Source of the DNA: Pholis gunnellus
Taxonomy: Eukaryota > Chordata > Actinopteri > Perciformes > Pholidae
Direction: 5' to 3'
DNA: 64,000 nucleotides
Assembly (NCBI GenBank): GCA_910591455.2
Contig: OU342820.1
Span: 7,710,706-7,774,705 of the forward strand
Shown here: piece by piece, positions 36,116 to 50,176 of the stretch
Position numbering within the stretch: the first letter of the stretch is position 1
Layout: every line of letters begins with the position of its first letter
Notes under the pieces: generated by a model
What the model saw: only the letters and a program-made list of their open reading frames with translations
Database searches by the model: none
Told to the model about the DNA's origin: nothing
Translations under genes and position numbers: made by a program

Positions 36116-39100
36116 ATATTATTAAACCAAATATGAAAAATGTTGCGCGATCCATCTTCTCTTCATCCATCAAGTTGTTCATCCTTGTTTTCTTTGTTGT
36201 CAGTTACACTCAGTTCTTATTTTTAGAGGGAAATAAAGACTACCGTTCAATAAACGTCCTTAGGCTACAGCTGCACTCACTCAGTAAACTCTTAACTGTC
36301 TAAAGCAACTTTTTACTGACTTGACACTTTGAAGGGAGGCAAGTAGATAGAGGAAAGGAAAGGCTGGAGGCTGAGGCACAGGCAGACAGTTGACGGACAC
36401 TTCTTAACCCCCGGGGACCCGCTGCATTCGTCTACTTCAGCTCGTTGTACACGTCATTGCTTTTAAATCTCAAAGTCAGACCTAATGTGGTTGCCTTCAA
36501 TCATATCAGCAACATCAACCTAATGTTTTCACACAACAGCACTTTGGTCGTGATGAGCTTGCTCTCAAAAAACATCTGAAACATCATCGAAAAGACAATT
36601 TTAGGGCAACGAGGGGGATCCAGAGGCAAATAAGGTCATGAATGCATTTAGATGTGATGCGCATCCTCTGCCTTTATTTGTTACATCGTGACAACATCAC
36701 GTCTCTCATCAGGACTTTGTGCTGTAATGTGCGCACACTCCCGACATGCCTCTCACAGCCTCACAGTTATAAAGTCAAAACTAAACCTCCTCCTATATAA
36801 ATACTGTACACCATGAATAAGAAATGAACCTACAGGAATAGAAAGAGGTGGACAGATGTACACAGTTGCACCACCATCATTTCTCTGCACTAACTAGAGG
36901 GAAGAAAAACACAGTCCCTGCTGTGTGTGGTTTGTGGGTCCAGAACGTCTTGACAATCCTTCCCTGATAATTAGAAATCGGAACAATACATTGGCAAAGA
37001 TAACTTTTATCTAAAGACTTATTGCGTGATGTGCTAATTCAGTCTGGAGGAACGTCATCTGTCACTGCAACGTTTGACGAAAAGTTGAAATAGATACATT
37101 TCAAACATTATCACAGTATTGTGCTGAACTTTTCTGTAAGAATAATTACTCTTTGTGTGATAGAAATAATCCAATTATATATGTTCTCTGTCTTTTTTTT
37201 TCTACTTAATCATTGTTCCTGGTAACATCTATTGATTCAACTTTGTGGATACTTTATTTCTATTTATGACCTAAATCATTTCCTGCATCCTGACATCATT
37301 TGACTTCAGATGTGAAAACCTCTATTTATATATTTTCCCCACATGTGAAAAGGTTTTTATTGATAAAACGGATAGTTCAGGTCCTTGATATTGATTGGCT
37401 AAGCAGCTGTGACTTCATTACAATATCACTTTGCCAATTAGTCACCTATTGTTTAAAGAAATTCAGAGTTTGTTGTGGATTTTGAGTTATTAGGCGGGCT
37501 AAGCATGGCTGCGTGGAGGACAGCATTGAGAAGGAAGATACAAAAAAATAAAAGAGACACGCTGAAATTAATGAGAGAGAATTTAAAAGGCTGTGAAAGT
37601 CAAGAAATTCAGCTTGGACAGTTAAAGAGACTATGTGGTGTGTTCGCTGTTTTCAGACCAGATCATCCGCCTGGACAACTAACCCTCACCGGTCCAGAGT
37701 CAGACACCAATGTACCAACAAAGAGGAGGACACGATTAAACACTGCTTCAACAATTGCACAATGGCAATATCCTGATGAATGTCAGTAACCACCCCGATC
37801 TTTAGCATGCTTACCATCTAAGTGTTGCTTGGCAACTGTTCTGCTAAATGTCGCTGCAGAACTACATTGTTTGGCTGAAGAACGATTATTTGTTATCGAT
37901 ATTGTTAGTTTTGCATTTCTTTGTTGCTGTGTGTTTATTTCATGAAACCTTGCCAAGTTTGGGATCGCCTTCCTCAAAAGCTCGATTCGTTACAGTCACA
38001 TGTCTGATGAACTACTCTACATCTTTGTAATTGTCTTTCATGCTTTTGGGATGTAGAAAGTCTGCATCACAAATAGATGGGGTTTTTTTTTTGGGGGGGG
38101 GGGGGGGTGGAGAACAAAACGTGGTGCAATGGTTCAACCAGACTGACGCCTGAAAGGACAGAAAGATACTAAGATCCTCTGAGCAACGGTGGAAAGAAAC
38201 TGGAAGCGTAGCATCAAAATGTGAGCAGATCTAACAGGTTCCTCAGTGTCAAGTGTTTCACAATCATGCCTATAAGAAGCTGTGATGTTAACAGTTGTTT
38301 TTCTCATGCAAAGCGCTTCTTAAAACGTCACAGTAGAAATAGAAGGTTAGTGTGGGGTTAGCACGATTGGATCTCTATCACAGAATATCAGCTGAACATA
38401 GAAGCTCAGTGTTTAAACCTCTTCACGCTAACCTCAGAGTAAACTGCAGAGGGCCCAAAGAAAGACGTCTACCTGTAATATTTAGAGCCCACTGTGGTTT
38501 AATAATGATCTAATGTCACTTTTCTGGACAGGAAAAACAAATCAAATTCAAAAAGGTATTTGGGGGAATAAATGGTTCCAAAAGTATTCTCCCCTGGCAT
38601 GTAACACTGGGGACATGGACTAGACTACATTTTAATAATTCAAATTCTTCTTATTTCGCGACCAAAACTATTTCAAATATAAATAATACATTTGGTGTCT
38701 GATGTATACTGTATTTTTGTCTCCTTCAAAAAAAAGTCATTATTGAAGGAGAGAAGGAAATATAAAACGTGACTCCTAATTGTTTTTAAAAGCTGTGATT
38801 TACAATATAAAATCCCAGTAAATCACAGCCTCCTATTTTATGTTAAATAAGTGATCAGGGAACAACAGTTTGTTTGAATTTGTTATGGATAGAATCCAAA
38901 ATAAAATTGAATGCATATTTTCAACATATATCCATTTTCTTTTAAGTCCCAGTAAAATGGAATATTTGAGCAGGTGTTCAGCAACAGGAGGGATTTGAAT
39001 CAAATTCGTTGCATGTGATTGAGCCGTTAAAGAGTGGGCGGGATCAGAAAGTAGCGTGATTCGGAGCTACAGGGGCAGTCGCACAAGCTTCCTTTGTTGC

Positions 39101-42100
39101 TAAAAGTTGCAGACTGATTGATGAATGGAGGTCATGATGCTATTGGTTAAAATGTGTCGATAACACAGCTGATACAGTAGCACACTTCGTATTTTGTTTT
39201 ACAAAAAGAAAGGATTGAAATTGTATATAAAAAATGCGGAAAACAATGCATTTGTGTTTTGCATATATTGTTAAATCGCTGCACAATATGACCAGCGGTG
39301 TGATTCAAAAGGCATAAAAAGACATTTTAAGCAGCTGTTCTGTTTAAATGTGGATTTGTCCTTTAGTGCTAATCAAATGTCCATTTCCTTTCACATTCAG
39401 TTGTAATGTTGCTGCAGCACAGCTAAAAAAAAAGACAAAGACTGAGGAGCTGAATTCCTCATTTAGCTCAAACATGAAATCAGCGGGAAGCTAAGTTGTC
39501 CCAAGTTGTTTGAGCAATTCCAAGCCAATAACAGCGTGACCTTTGCACTGCCAATTAGCAAACATTTCATAACTCGGTCTGAAAAAAAAGAGTGTTAGAC
39601 CACTGACTGTCTGCCACTGTTGGCTCATTGCACACATCCTCGTAAAATTAGCCTCACAATACAGCATGTACTCATCAAGTCTTAAAAATAACTGTTTAAT
39701 ATGCTTGCATTGTCTACAAATGAGTTTTAATATCTGTGGCGGATAGCTACATTTCTTAAATACTGACATTTGTGGCCTCTTAACTTCCGCGAGCATTGAG
39801 AGTACTTAGAGCAGATGGAAGACCAGCCCTGAGTAAATGTCAATCTCTGAACATTTTCTTGGCATTACCCACTGACCCAAAGAGAAGTCCCCCTCTCACC
39901 AACATTTCCCTGTAATGTAGCGTTCAGCCTTTGGAGAGTGGGATTGCTAACATGCCGGAATGAACATCAAATTCCTTTTAGGGAACTATAAACCGCCAAC
40001 GGTGCCATGACGTCCTGTCCCTTTTCAAAGACTGATCTGAATCCATTTCTTAGTATTACTTCCACGGGGACTAAAAGGTGAGTAAACGGAGCCCGGCGCG
40101 GGAAGTAGTTCAACAAGTTTCTTTATGCATAAGTGCGAGGCACTTTGGCTAATGAGTTTAGTGAGGGTGTAAAACGTGTATCCTCCTCCAACAGAAAAGG
40201 GCAAGGCCGGGCCTAGCATCTGTAGAGTCTGCCTGGAGATCCAAGCAGCACCTTATGGTATCATTTGTACATTCACCAATTAGGAACTTCCCTCGGAAGA
40301 CACAGAGAGAGAGAGAGCCGGCAACATTTCTCCTACGCCTTATCTTCTTGTTGTTAGAGTGGCAGATTGGCACGGTTACCCGGAGCAGCAGGTTTGTAAG
40401 TTGGCTTAATTAATATGTGGAAATGGCTGCGGCGGGTAAGGAGGGATTTACACAAGCACACGTTCCTCCTCAGCCAATAACCCCTCTTTGCGTTGACAGC
40501 CAGCCAAGAACAAACACATTATGGTTTATAGTCTAAGTGACATTTTTTTATTCCTTGAGAATCAGAGGAACTGGTACGTGCTCTGAGATGTCCGTGTAAC
40601 CACCAGGCATCCCAAGCAGTGATTATATATGACATTACGTTTTATCATGTGAAAGACTTCTTTAAAGATATTCCCACTGTTTTTCCATCGCAAGTTCATT
40701 TTAGCTCAATCTCCAAGGCAACAAAAGGCAGCAGCACCAGCAGTGTTTTAACTGCCTACTGTCACGGACAGACAGAGCACAGCGGTAGCAACGGATAACA
40801 ACCATGTGTGCGATGTTCACTAATCTATGATCAGGCAGCTGCGACTGAAATCTATTACTGTAGGTTGCTCTTGAAACGGCAAGGATGGATTTCGTCAGTG
40901 CTACCGAGCAGGACAAAGCGGGTGCTTGACAGCGAGCAGAGCAACCGATAATCACGGTGAAGTCAACGCTGCAGACTGCAGACTGACATCGCTGTAAATA
41001 TAGCCAACGTGTAGGTGGTCAACACCGCTTGTGAATGAATAACAAGCACAGACATGACCCGGGAGAACCGCAGAAACAGCACGAGGCTGCCGGAGCTCAC
41101 GGTGTCTTCTGTCACCGAGCGTACTGCAGGGGGGGGGCGTGAACCAACAACACTCCGGCCTATGAAGCGTCTCCGGAAATAAGGAGAAAAAAAAAACAGG
41201 AAACAAAACTGATAAACAGAGAACTTTGGTGGCGGGATCCCCTCGTGGGCCAATGGCATCACTCAACCGTTTAATTGGATGGGACTGACATTTGCAGAGC
41301 AGAGGGTGTCGTAGCATTTGTGTCAGCGCCGAGACGCGACTTGCTGTCGTACACATGGGTCGCGCTCCACGGACGCAGAAGGGGGCCGGGGGGGTTTTTT
41401 TCCTCGAAAAATAAAAACTCACAGTCACACTCGGCGGAGTCAAACGATATGCTCAAACATTTCAGTTAATGGGCAACTTGTGGAGATGTCGAGGAGCGGC
41501 TCGGGATAGAAATCAATAGGCGCGATCAATTGGCCAACACGTTTTCATCCGCCAACGTTTGAAGACATTCTTGACTATCAACTTCACACAAATGTCACAA
41601 GGCCCATTAATCAACTTAAATAGATATTTAAGTGCCCTTGACTTGATCTGCTGCATCATTCTGTAATTAGCGTCCTTGTATCCAAGATGAAAGGGAGAAA
41701 ATGGCAAACGCTTTCAATCTGCACCTCAGATATTCTAATCAAACAGACTACCATGAAATGCTCCAAGATGACATTTTGTTTCCATTATTTAAAAAGGTTC
41801 AAACCCTCCGTGTAGCTTTGGTGTTTAACCAAGAGAAACAAAATGCAGCGACAAGTATACACGCAGAAAACGCCTCGACAGAAACAAGAACACTACAGCT
41901 GATGGTGATTAGGAGGAAATGCCGGCGATGAAAAGGTACGTTTCCAAATATGAAAAAAGTGTCATAAATTGTGATGAACACCTAATTATTCCTTTATTTC
42001 GGTATTACGTCCTGAAGTAGTGCTGTCTGTCTTTGTCTCCGTGAGACAAATTGTATTTCTTGATGTACGACTTCCTGTCAAAAAGTGTAAACAGATCATT

Positions 42101-42717
42101 GAGTGATGACAAGAATGCAAATCCAACACCGTCAAAAAAAGCATGTAGCATACAGTGTTGGCCAGACATAAGACAAACATAATTTGCAGCGCTTGTTTAT
42201 TTTTTTTGTAAAAAAAGACGTTTTACTTTAAGAGATCATATTAAATAACGTTGCCTTGGTGTTTCTAATTTCATGCTACCATCTCATGAGAATCAGCACC
42301 AACCAGTGGATTGGCCTTTTAAGTAACTAATAACCATGAACGCACGTTAATGGAAGCAGCTGGTCGAGTTAAATCCGGGTAACGACTCCCTCGTGACTTC
42401 TGCTATTCTAACCTCCTCTAGAGGAAAGATGAACAAAAGTACTGAATAGAGAGAAACAGAGAGCGAGAGGCAGAACAACAGAGAGCAACAGTCAAAGAGA
42501 GACACTGTGAAACCGTGTTAAATATGTAATGGCATTATGTGTCGTCAGCGAATATAAGATGACCGTGCTGATTCATGTGTAATTTACTGAGAGAAAACAC
42601 AGTTATATTGGGGCCTGTGGTATATAGCACATAGATGTATGATGTGAGAGAGACTTAAATGCCTTGTACTTCCCCTTGTTGTTGTTGTCTTCACCTTATT
42701 ACTACAACATCCCCCAT
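36116..42717. other. Intergenic, no recognised gene
   Basis: Unique AT-rich DNA. It includes a 94-codon frame at 37505-37789 (see findings), a T10G15 tract at 38083-38107, and a block at about 41515-41790 that reads like a non-coding conserved element but is untested. Confidence 0.6.
38083..38107 (+). repeat. T10 passing into G15
   Basis: A compound homopolymer tract. Confidence 0.95.
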
Positions 42718-43326
42718 GCGAGTTGCCTAGTTTAGGAGATATGGTCCGTAGAGACGTCCGCCTTCTCTACAATATAATATATAGGCTGTATGGCGCACGG
42801 CTTGTGGCGCTAAAAGTGCCAAAACACACATTTGAAATATTCAACAGCATCGTCTCTTTCCAGAAGTCATGACCAAAAATACTCAAGATAGTCCGTGAGG
42901 CTCGTGCTTGCATACTGCTCGCTCACCTGACCTAGCTAACGTTGCCGTTTAGCCGAGGAGGACGCCATTAATGTTTAAATCTCACGAGCCTCTCGTCCGC
43001 GAGTTGATGCACGAATCCTTCTGTGGTGTGAGAAGGTTGGTGGGTGTTGTTCGGGAAGAAGGAAGATAATTCCCACATGAAACTGCTCATAACAAGGTCT
43101 GTGGATTGTCTTGATTAACAGGGTCATGATTTCTTTTTTTGGCGCTTTGAGCACCAATAGCCGAGTGCCGTGTAGTTCCATTAATAATGGAGAGAAGGCA
43201 AACATCTTTACGGCTGATATCTCCAAAACAAGGCGACTCACACCAAAATGATCTTCATAGATAAAGAGCACTGCAGGTAAGAAGGACAATATGTATTTTT
43301 GATTTTGGGGTGAACTGTCTCTTTAA
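42718..43326. mobile_element. Foldback (long inverted repeat) element
   Basis: The left arm (about 42775-42900) and the right arm (about 43085-43180) are reverse complements with modest divergence. For example, 'agtgccaaaa' and 'gaagtcatgacc' on the left answer 'ttttttggcgctttg' and 'ggtcatgatttc' on the right. The right terminus 'ttggggtgaactgtctc' is typical of a common fish repeat. The left terminus appears lost. No coding potential. Confidence 0.65.
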
Positions 43327-46300
43327 CAGCTGCTGCTTATGACCAACATGCGCCTTCTGTACACTTTAGCAAATAGATGACCCGTTTCACAAAATAACAG
43401 TGTTATGTCAAAATTAAAATATAAATATTACTATATAGCTGGTGAAAGATGTGTTTTAATTCACGTTGATGAATCATAATTCCAGACTAGCAAAGTAACA
43501 TTTTCTTTTAAAAAAGTATTATTATCCTCATTATAAAGTATTATTATGATGTGCAAATTACCATCGGTGTGCGATTGTGACACGGCGATGTCAACTTTTC
43601 ATTTTAGCTTGATGATTACACATTTTGTGACGTCAACAAAAGGGGATTTGAAAGGAAATATACATTTTTATAAAATGTTATAAATCAGGTTGAAGGATGA
43701 TCTGATTGTTAAAAAGGACAGTACAAAAAAAAACAGCATCACCAAAATTGGAGACACACGGTTTTCATTCCACAGTTACTGTAATGTAAAAAATGCAGGT
43801 CTTTCTGAGAGTGTATGTGTGTTTGTAGCTGCTTGACTGTCTCAGGCTGTGTGATTACATAAAGTCTGCATGCCAGCTGTAACCGACGTCGCTTTACGCC
43901 TGGATCTAATAAAGCCAAGCTCACAGGCTCAGTGTGTTTCCTCTAGCATGCAGTGTACCAGGGTGTGTATAATACCTTCAGTACAAGCACCAAATGCTTC
44001 TCCTTCCTCCCTGAACCCGCATCACCTCCGCACAACTTCCCAAGTCTGAAAAGTTAGCCTCGTGAGAGCTTGTTCACACCACAACAAGACCAGGATCAGG
44101 ATTTAACAAATACAGATGGCATGAGTCCACACCCACTTTTATATTTTATGTTTTATATTTTCTGTACATTTTACATGAAATGTTACAAAACCTCCTCAAG
44201 ACAGAGACAATTTTGCCGGGAATATAATTACTATTTATATTATTTAATTTATTTTGTTAGTCTGGAAATAGTCCGATATATGGATTAGCGTTTCTGCAGT
44301 GTTAACCAAATTAACTTGAAGACTTTTTACTGAAACAAAGCATGCAATTTATAAGACCTGTTTCACAGTGGTCGAAGAATGATGGAAATCCATTTGGGAA
44401 TATTAGCTAAATATTTATTAAAGTAAATTCATTCCTTGCTGTATAAAATAATAGTTCCTAGTAATATAATTTATGAATTAATTTGACCTGTGCCCAGATA
44501 AATGACGGTTGATGGATTGATTAACGAATGATTAAATAAGTTAACTGAAGTTTTAGCTAAAATGAACACTTATAAGTTGATGAGCTTCCTAGCTATCGAG
44601 AGTGTCTGATCAAACAGCTCCATGCATGCACACATCAAACAAGTCTTACGTCTCCCGACAACCCACGACCACATACAATAAAAATGATATAACTGTACTA
44701 TATTATATATTATCATAACATTATTACTGTCTGCAGCCGGCAAAAACAACAACATTAAAGGCTTTTGTGAATCAAATTCAAGGCTTTTTTTACTCCTCAA
44801 AGGGACGTATAATATAAGCTCTCAAATGCTAAAATTGTAGAATAATATGGAGCACATGACCTTATTGCTTTTATATATGAATATTCAAATTCAATGCTCT
44901 CCCTCGACATACTGTACGTCTTTCTCAAAAAAAAAAAAAAACATCCTCTTAGTGCTCCATGTCATCATATGGGCCTGTACCTGCCTTTCATCCTTTACTC
45001 CATCGCTCCTCCTGCCCTGTACTCCTCCTCCAGGCCGAACACACACTCAGGTGGAGATGATCCTATTGAGGGATGACAGACAGCCTGTCCCCTCCAAGCA
45101 GCCTGTCCCCCGTCAAACTGGTGCTCTGTTCACTCTGTGTAATGAAGCTGAACCTGTAGTGCAACTGACTGAACAAGGTACTATATTAAGAAAGGCAGAG
45201 ACTGGTAGATGTTTCCGGAAGTGACGGTATACAGTATTCATTATAAACAAGACAATCATCATACAGAAAAAAAAAAAAAATGGAAAAAGCAAATGAATAG
45301 TGCGGTTATTGTAAGCAAACCGGCCAAGTGGAAGATATGGGAGTTCCATGATTTATAAATAAAGATGTGTACTCACTTCCTAAATGGAGGGCCGGAGGAC
45401 GGCCGGGGTAAGGAGAGAAAGCGAGAGAGACAGAGGGGAGGGAGGGAGGGAGAGTGCTACAAACGTTTATCCCTTCGTAAACATGGAGTTTCACTCAGCT
45501 CACACATGTGGAGTCGCCTCACTGGACGGCCGGACGCACTGATGGAGATAAACCAAAGTGACATCACGGCTCCATTTGCGACAGCTTCGACACTCTTCTC
45601 CATCTCTTCCCTCTTCACTCTCGCTCGCCGTCTTTCTCGGCCTCCATCCTCTGAAGGGCACCTTGCCACTGTGAACAGCGTCGTCGCCATTGTTCTCCCC
45701 CCTTCCTGCCTCCCTCGTTCTCCCTCTCACCTCCTCGCTCGCCCCGTATCCTGTCGTCACATCGGTCATTATCAATGCAACACCTCTAATAAGATCCATC
45801 GGCCCCGCGCTTTCCCGCCCTCTCACACCCACTTCATTTACACGGGGAGTGCGAATCAAAGACGGCAAGTAATTTGGGAAAGGAAAAAAAAAGAAGATGG
45901 ATGTGCCGCGGTGTGAATAACGGGCTCAAGAGCCCCTCAGCAGACTCTAGACGGAGAGGACAGGACCTTTGGGTTAAGGGCTTGTTAGAGCCTTTGGCCA
46001 ACTCCATCTTCATTTAGCAAACATTACCTTAAAAGGATGGCGGTGTTAACTCTAGCGGCAGTGTTACATTTTGCGACAAAGGCTTTCCTTCTGCAGAACA
46101 GGCAATTACCGTCAGCATCAATTATCGAAAGCACAAAAGAGACGCAACAATTTGAAGTGACATTAGCACGTCACCATCTAAAAATCAGTACCTGGAGACT
46201 ACAACGCCATCGTTGTGCTAAAACACCACAGGGAAAAAAAGTGGGAAATATGCTTCAGTTCTAATTGTGTAAAATGTCAGCGCTCAACAAATTAATGACG

Positions 46301-48164
46301 TGAAGTAGAAGCTACTCACTATTTCCTTTAGAACATGTACATAAAGCGCCTCATCGTGTGACCCTCTCGCCCAGATCTTACAGTATACAGCATTAAATTA
46401 GGAGATTTGTGTTTTCCCACAACACCTTGAAATTACCCCATATTTTAATGTCATTCCCACATGATGAAGGCCTACTCTACACCTGTATTCTTTCATCCGG
46501 AGTCGCAGCAAAATTGACCTCATGACAAGCACATGCGGACGATGATGACAAACAACATGTCTTTCCTCTACTGATGCGAGGACAGGAGGGTTCCAGCCGT
46601 TTCTCCGCACAGAGCCCACAGACCCCAAAAAGTGACACGCCAGGACGGCTCAGTGTCACCATTTCTGTGACTATTTTTAACACAGGGTGGCAAGCAGTGT
46701 GGAAACATTGAGGAGATCTCCTCCTACTGCCATCGGCGTGCAAAGAATAAGAGACAATATATCTTTGCCACTGTGGCAACTAATCTGTCTTATTGTCAGC
46801 GTGAACACATCGGTACACACTGATAAACATGCCGTGACAGCAATCAAGAAATATCTGCACTATTTCTCCTTTAAAGAAATAAAATAAAATCCCATTGTTC
46901 CACAGCCTGCAATGTCCTCATATATATATATATACTGTATTTAAAAGTCCTCAACAATATGGACTCATCTGGTCAAACCTTGACAAAAGGCACTCAGTAA
47001 CACAGCTGACGTCAAGGCTGGGGGGATTTATATCTGTCTTTTTCTGCTTCACAAGGCTCCACTTCAATGTATGCATGTCTGAAAAAAAGGCTGGGCCGTG
47101 TACACGCTCCAGTGCAAATAAATAATACACTCTTGGAATGAAGGTTATCATAAATAGAGCGACGGCAGTTGTGGGGGCTGGTCTGCCACGATGGGTCTTG
47201 CGGTGAAAAGTGCGTCCCCCCCACAAGGCCCCCGTGACACGGACAACTGCTGAAGGGCTGTCCCCAACAATCACGTCTTCCTGCGAAAGGGCCGGGCTAG
47301 GGAACTGAATAACACAAAGGGCAACAGCCTAAAAATAATGACCAAGCCTGTGGAGAATCCCCCACTAAACACAGAAGCCGTGAATGGTCGTCATCAAGGC
47401 TTCAGATGGAACGGAAACGCGACGTGAAAGGGATACAAATACAACGCATATCCAGATCTGGTTTGTTTTTATTGTGCTATCGCACACGTTGTGTGTTCTC
47501 CAATCAGGCAACGGCCTCTTCCTCATCACAAACATTGTTTTCAAGCCTCTCAAGTGCTTTGGAAAACTAGTCAAAAAAACCATTGTATATGTAGCCTCCT
47601 GTGGGCCCCTATCTACATTTCTCTCACACACACGTACACACACACACTCTGTGTATCCCCCCCATATAACCTCCCCTCCTGAGTTTGCCCGTGGACACTT
47701 ATCATCGATGCACACAACATCTTTTCCTGCATCCCCATCGATCCCCCGTTATTGAAACAAGCCTCATTTGCAGTCTCCTTCTTGACATTTCTTCCTCTCC
47801 TGTCTCTTTTCTTTTTTTTTCCAAATCTGACAGGCTGTGCAGATTTTGGCAGTTTGCTGTTCTCCCCTAATCCTTCGCCAGACTTTCCTCCTTCACAAAT
47901 ATACAAGGATTTCAGAGAAAATGCAGTCAGACGTCAGATGGCCACAAAGACTTTCCAGCTTGTGATATACATTTTCTTTTTTAAATTGGAAGAGAAAAAG
48001 GAAAAAACATAAGATAGTTACTGAGGTGATATGTAACAAAGAACAACAAGGTGTCCTGATATTGAAAAATAATGTAACAAAGCCAAGCCCGTAATATTCT
48101 ATCTTGTGACACATCGGCTGCGCCAATATTGGTCCGAAACTGTGCTCATGTACTTGTAAAACTA
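43327..48164. other. Intergenic with one exon-like cassette
   Basis: AT-rich DNA to about 45300. A CT/GA-rich stretch at 45400-45780 follows, which produces long opposing frames by composition. The rest is unique sequence. The cassette at 45034-45177 is listed separately. Confidence 0.55.
45034..45177 (+). other. Exon-like cassette with an open frame
   Basis: A pyrimidine-rich tract (about 44988-45030) leads to CTCCAG at 45028-45033, and CAAG|GTACTA gives a donor-like site at 45177/45178. The 144 bases are open in the frame reading VEMILLRDDRQPVPSKQ and ending VVQLTEQ, with phase 1 on both sides. An alternative acceptor (CACTCAG) ends at 45050. I recognise no domain. It could be an exon of an unknown gene, an lncRNA exon or chance. 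Confidence 0.25.
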
Positions 48165-48455
48165 CTTTGATACAACTGCACCCGATACCACTGCGAGCAT
48201 TAATCGGTCAGAATTCTTATTGTTGGTGAAACAGTTCATTATTGACATCCCGACTGCAAACTTTGCTCTGTTTGTATCAGGAGAACACACAGATGAATGT
48301 TAAAATGTCAGAAACAGCGTAATGTTTGAAAGTGAGGAACACCTGATGAAAATGTTTAAAGTTTTCAAAGTTACTGTTAGCACTGTAATGGTATTTTTAG
48401 GTACTCATATCAATACTCGGTATCAACAAGTACAACAAATACTGAGTATATTATC
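48165..48455 (+). repeat. Worn dispersed repeat with 'tactcggtatcaa' end
   Basis: 'gtactcatatcaatactcg' and 'ggtatcaacaagtac' match the end of a common fish repeat related to the one at 34783-34845. The left boundary (about 'gatacaactgcacccgata') is approximate. Confidence 0.45.
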
Positions 48456-48552
48456 ACTCAAGAAAAAAGAAAGAACCGAGAATCCTTTTACAAATGTCCC
48501 GTTATCCAATATTAATAATAGGGAGCCGTGGCCATAGTGAAGTAGTGCCGTG

Positions 48553-48770
48553 GTAATGCAATGGTTCCCAACATGGGTGTCAGGGCCCCCACAAGGGGCC
48601 ACAAGACAAATCTAAAAAGGGTCACGAGATGCAAGATTAACACAAGATTAACACAAAGAAATGCAAGAGTTCAGAGTTTTGTTTACCAGCAGCTATGCAT
48701 ATTTTGTAAAGCAGCTGTCTGTTATACAATAATTAAAACAATGTCACTCCATACCGTATAACAAGGCTAT
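48553..48770 (+). repeat. Dispersed repeat ('ggttcccaacatgggtgtc' family)
   Basis: 'aatggttcccaacatgggt', 'cacaaggggccacaag' and 'aaagggtcacgagatg' match in order a common fish repeat. A reverse-oriented relative lies at 52352-52639. Confidence 0.6.
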
Positions 48771-50176
48771 TACATTACATTCTATTGGAACAAGGAAATG
48801 AAGATGGGCCAGACATTTTCACATGTTTTCAGTAGAGCACTTCCTCATAGCCAGATGTCTCGAAAAGCTACTAAGCGTGGTCGCTAGTCGGAACTGCGTC
48901 ACATGACAAAACATTGACCTGTGAAAGATAGGATTGGCGGTGTCGCTTGACGATCTTTACATCCTGTTCCTTCGTCCTTTTCACAGTATTATTCAGTTTT
49001 ACGACAAAATGCATCTTTTTATCAACTGAACAAAGATCATGTGTGTAGTTCATGGCACAGTGCAAACAGGATAATGAAATGATTTGTCTCTCGCGGTTGA
49101 CGCTTATATTGTTTCACATATTGTCAACCGGAAGGGGCGGGGCTTCGCCTCTCTACGGGCCCGTCCTAAAACATCCCACTGATGGAATGAAATTACAGAA
49201 GCCATAGAAGTGTCATTCAGATCATTTAAATAATATTAATTCATGTGATAGTCGCAACAGACATACGGAAATATTCTTGTTTCCTCAGCTCCTAACTACT
49301 GCGTGTGAAATAAATGTTACTAAGTCGTAATCAATGATGAATTAAATAGAGCTCCACTGTGAGGACAGAGTCCTGTGCAGTTAATTACTTTGTCACCAAT
49401 GTAACAATCCATCCAGATATTGATTCTAATTAAGTGATATTGCTAGGATTACACATATTTACATAACCAGCAGATACAGGGCAATATCAGCATGCATCTG
49501 GATTAATGTCATGTTTCTGTCCACCCGGCAAATGAAAGTCCAATATACACCGTGCTTTGAACCGATTTTCGGTCTCCACAGACTCATGAGGGAAATATCA
49601 CGGCTCTCTAGCAGCAACGTGTTTCACTATGAAGCTCTGTAGAGTTGTGGGGAACTGCAGAGTCAGGTAACATCTGTACGTGGGTTCAACTCTACCAGCA
49701 AACCCTTTTACACAAAAGTAACGCGATCCATAATACTGATTACAGCTTCTTTAAAGACGTGGTTGCAGGATGATGTCACACACCTCAATATTGTGAATAA
49801 GAAGAACAAAAAGGTGGATGGTGTGTTTAACTAAAAGGAGAGTAGCGGGGACACAAAAGAATACATTCGAAAGGTACAAGATCTCCCCTTTTTAAATCTT
49901 AAACTACAGCAGCATGGATTCCCTAAGAGAAGAGGCATTGGAGAAAGCGCTAATCTGCAAGCTGACACACTTTGTCTAACATCCATAAGTCCTACTGCCA
50001 AGTCAACCAAGATACTTCCCCAGAGGATAAAAGAGGGGGGTTTTATTGCACAAACTCCACAGTTGAGATCCCATACCGGGAGACTCAGCACAGCAATGTC
50101 CTCCCTTTTCCTCTCCCTCCTTTCCTTCACTCTAATCCAAAAAATGCATATTCAGCCAGAGGAAACAAAAGGCCAG

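Noticed and set aside
45365..45916. 183-codon + strand frame with long opposing frames
   Set aside because: GA-rich then CT-rich composition explains the openness; no domain, no splice or start context.
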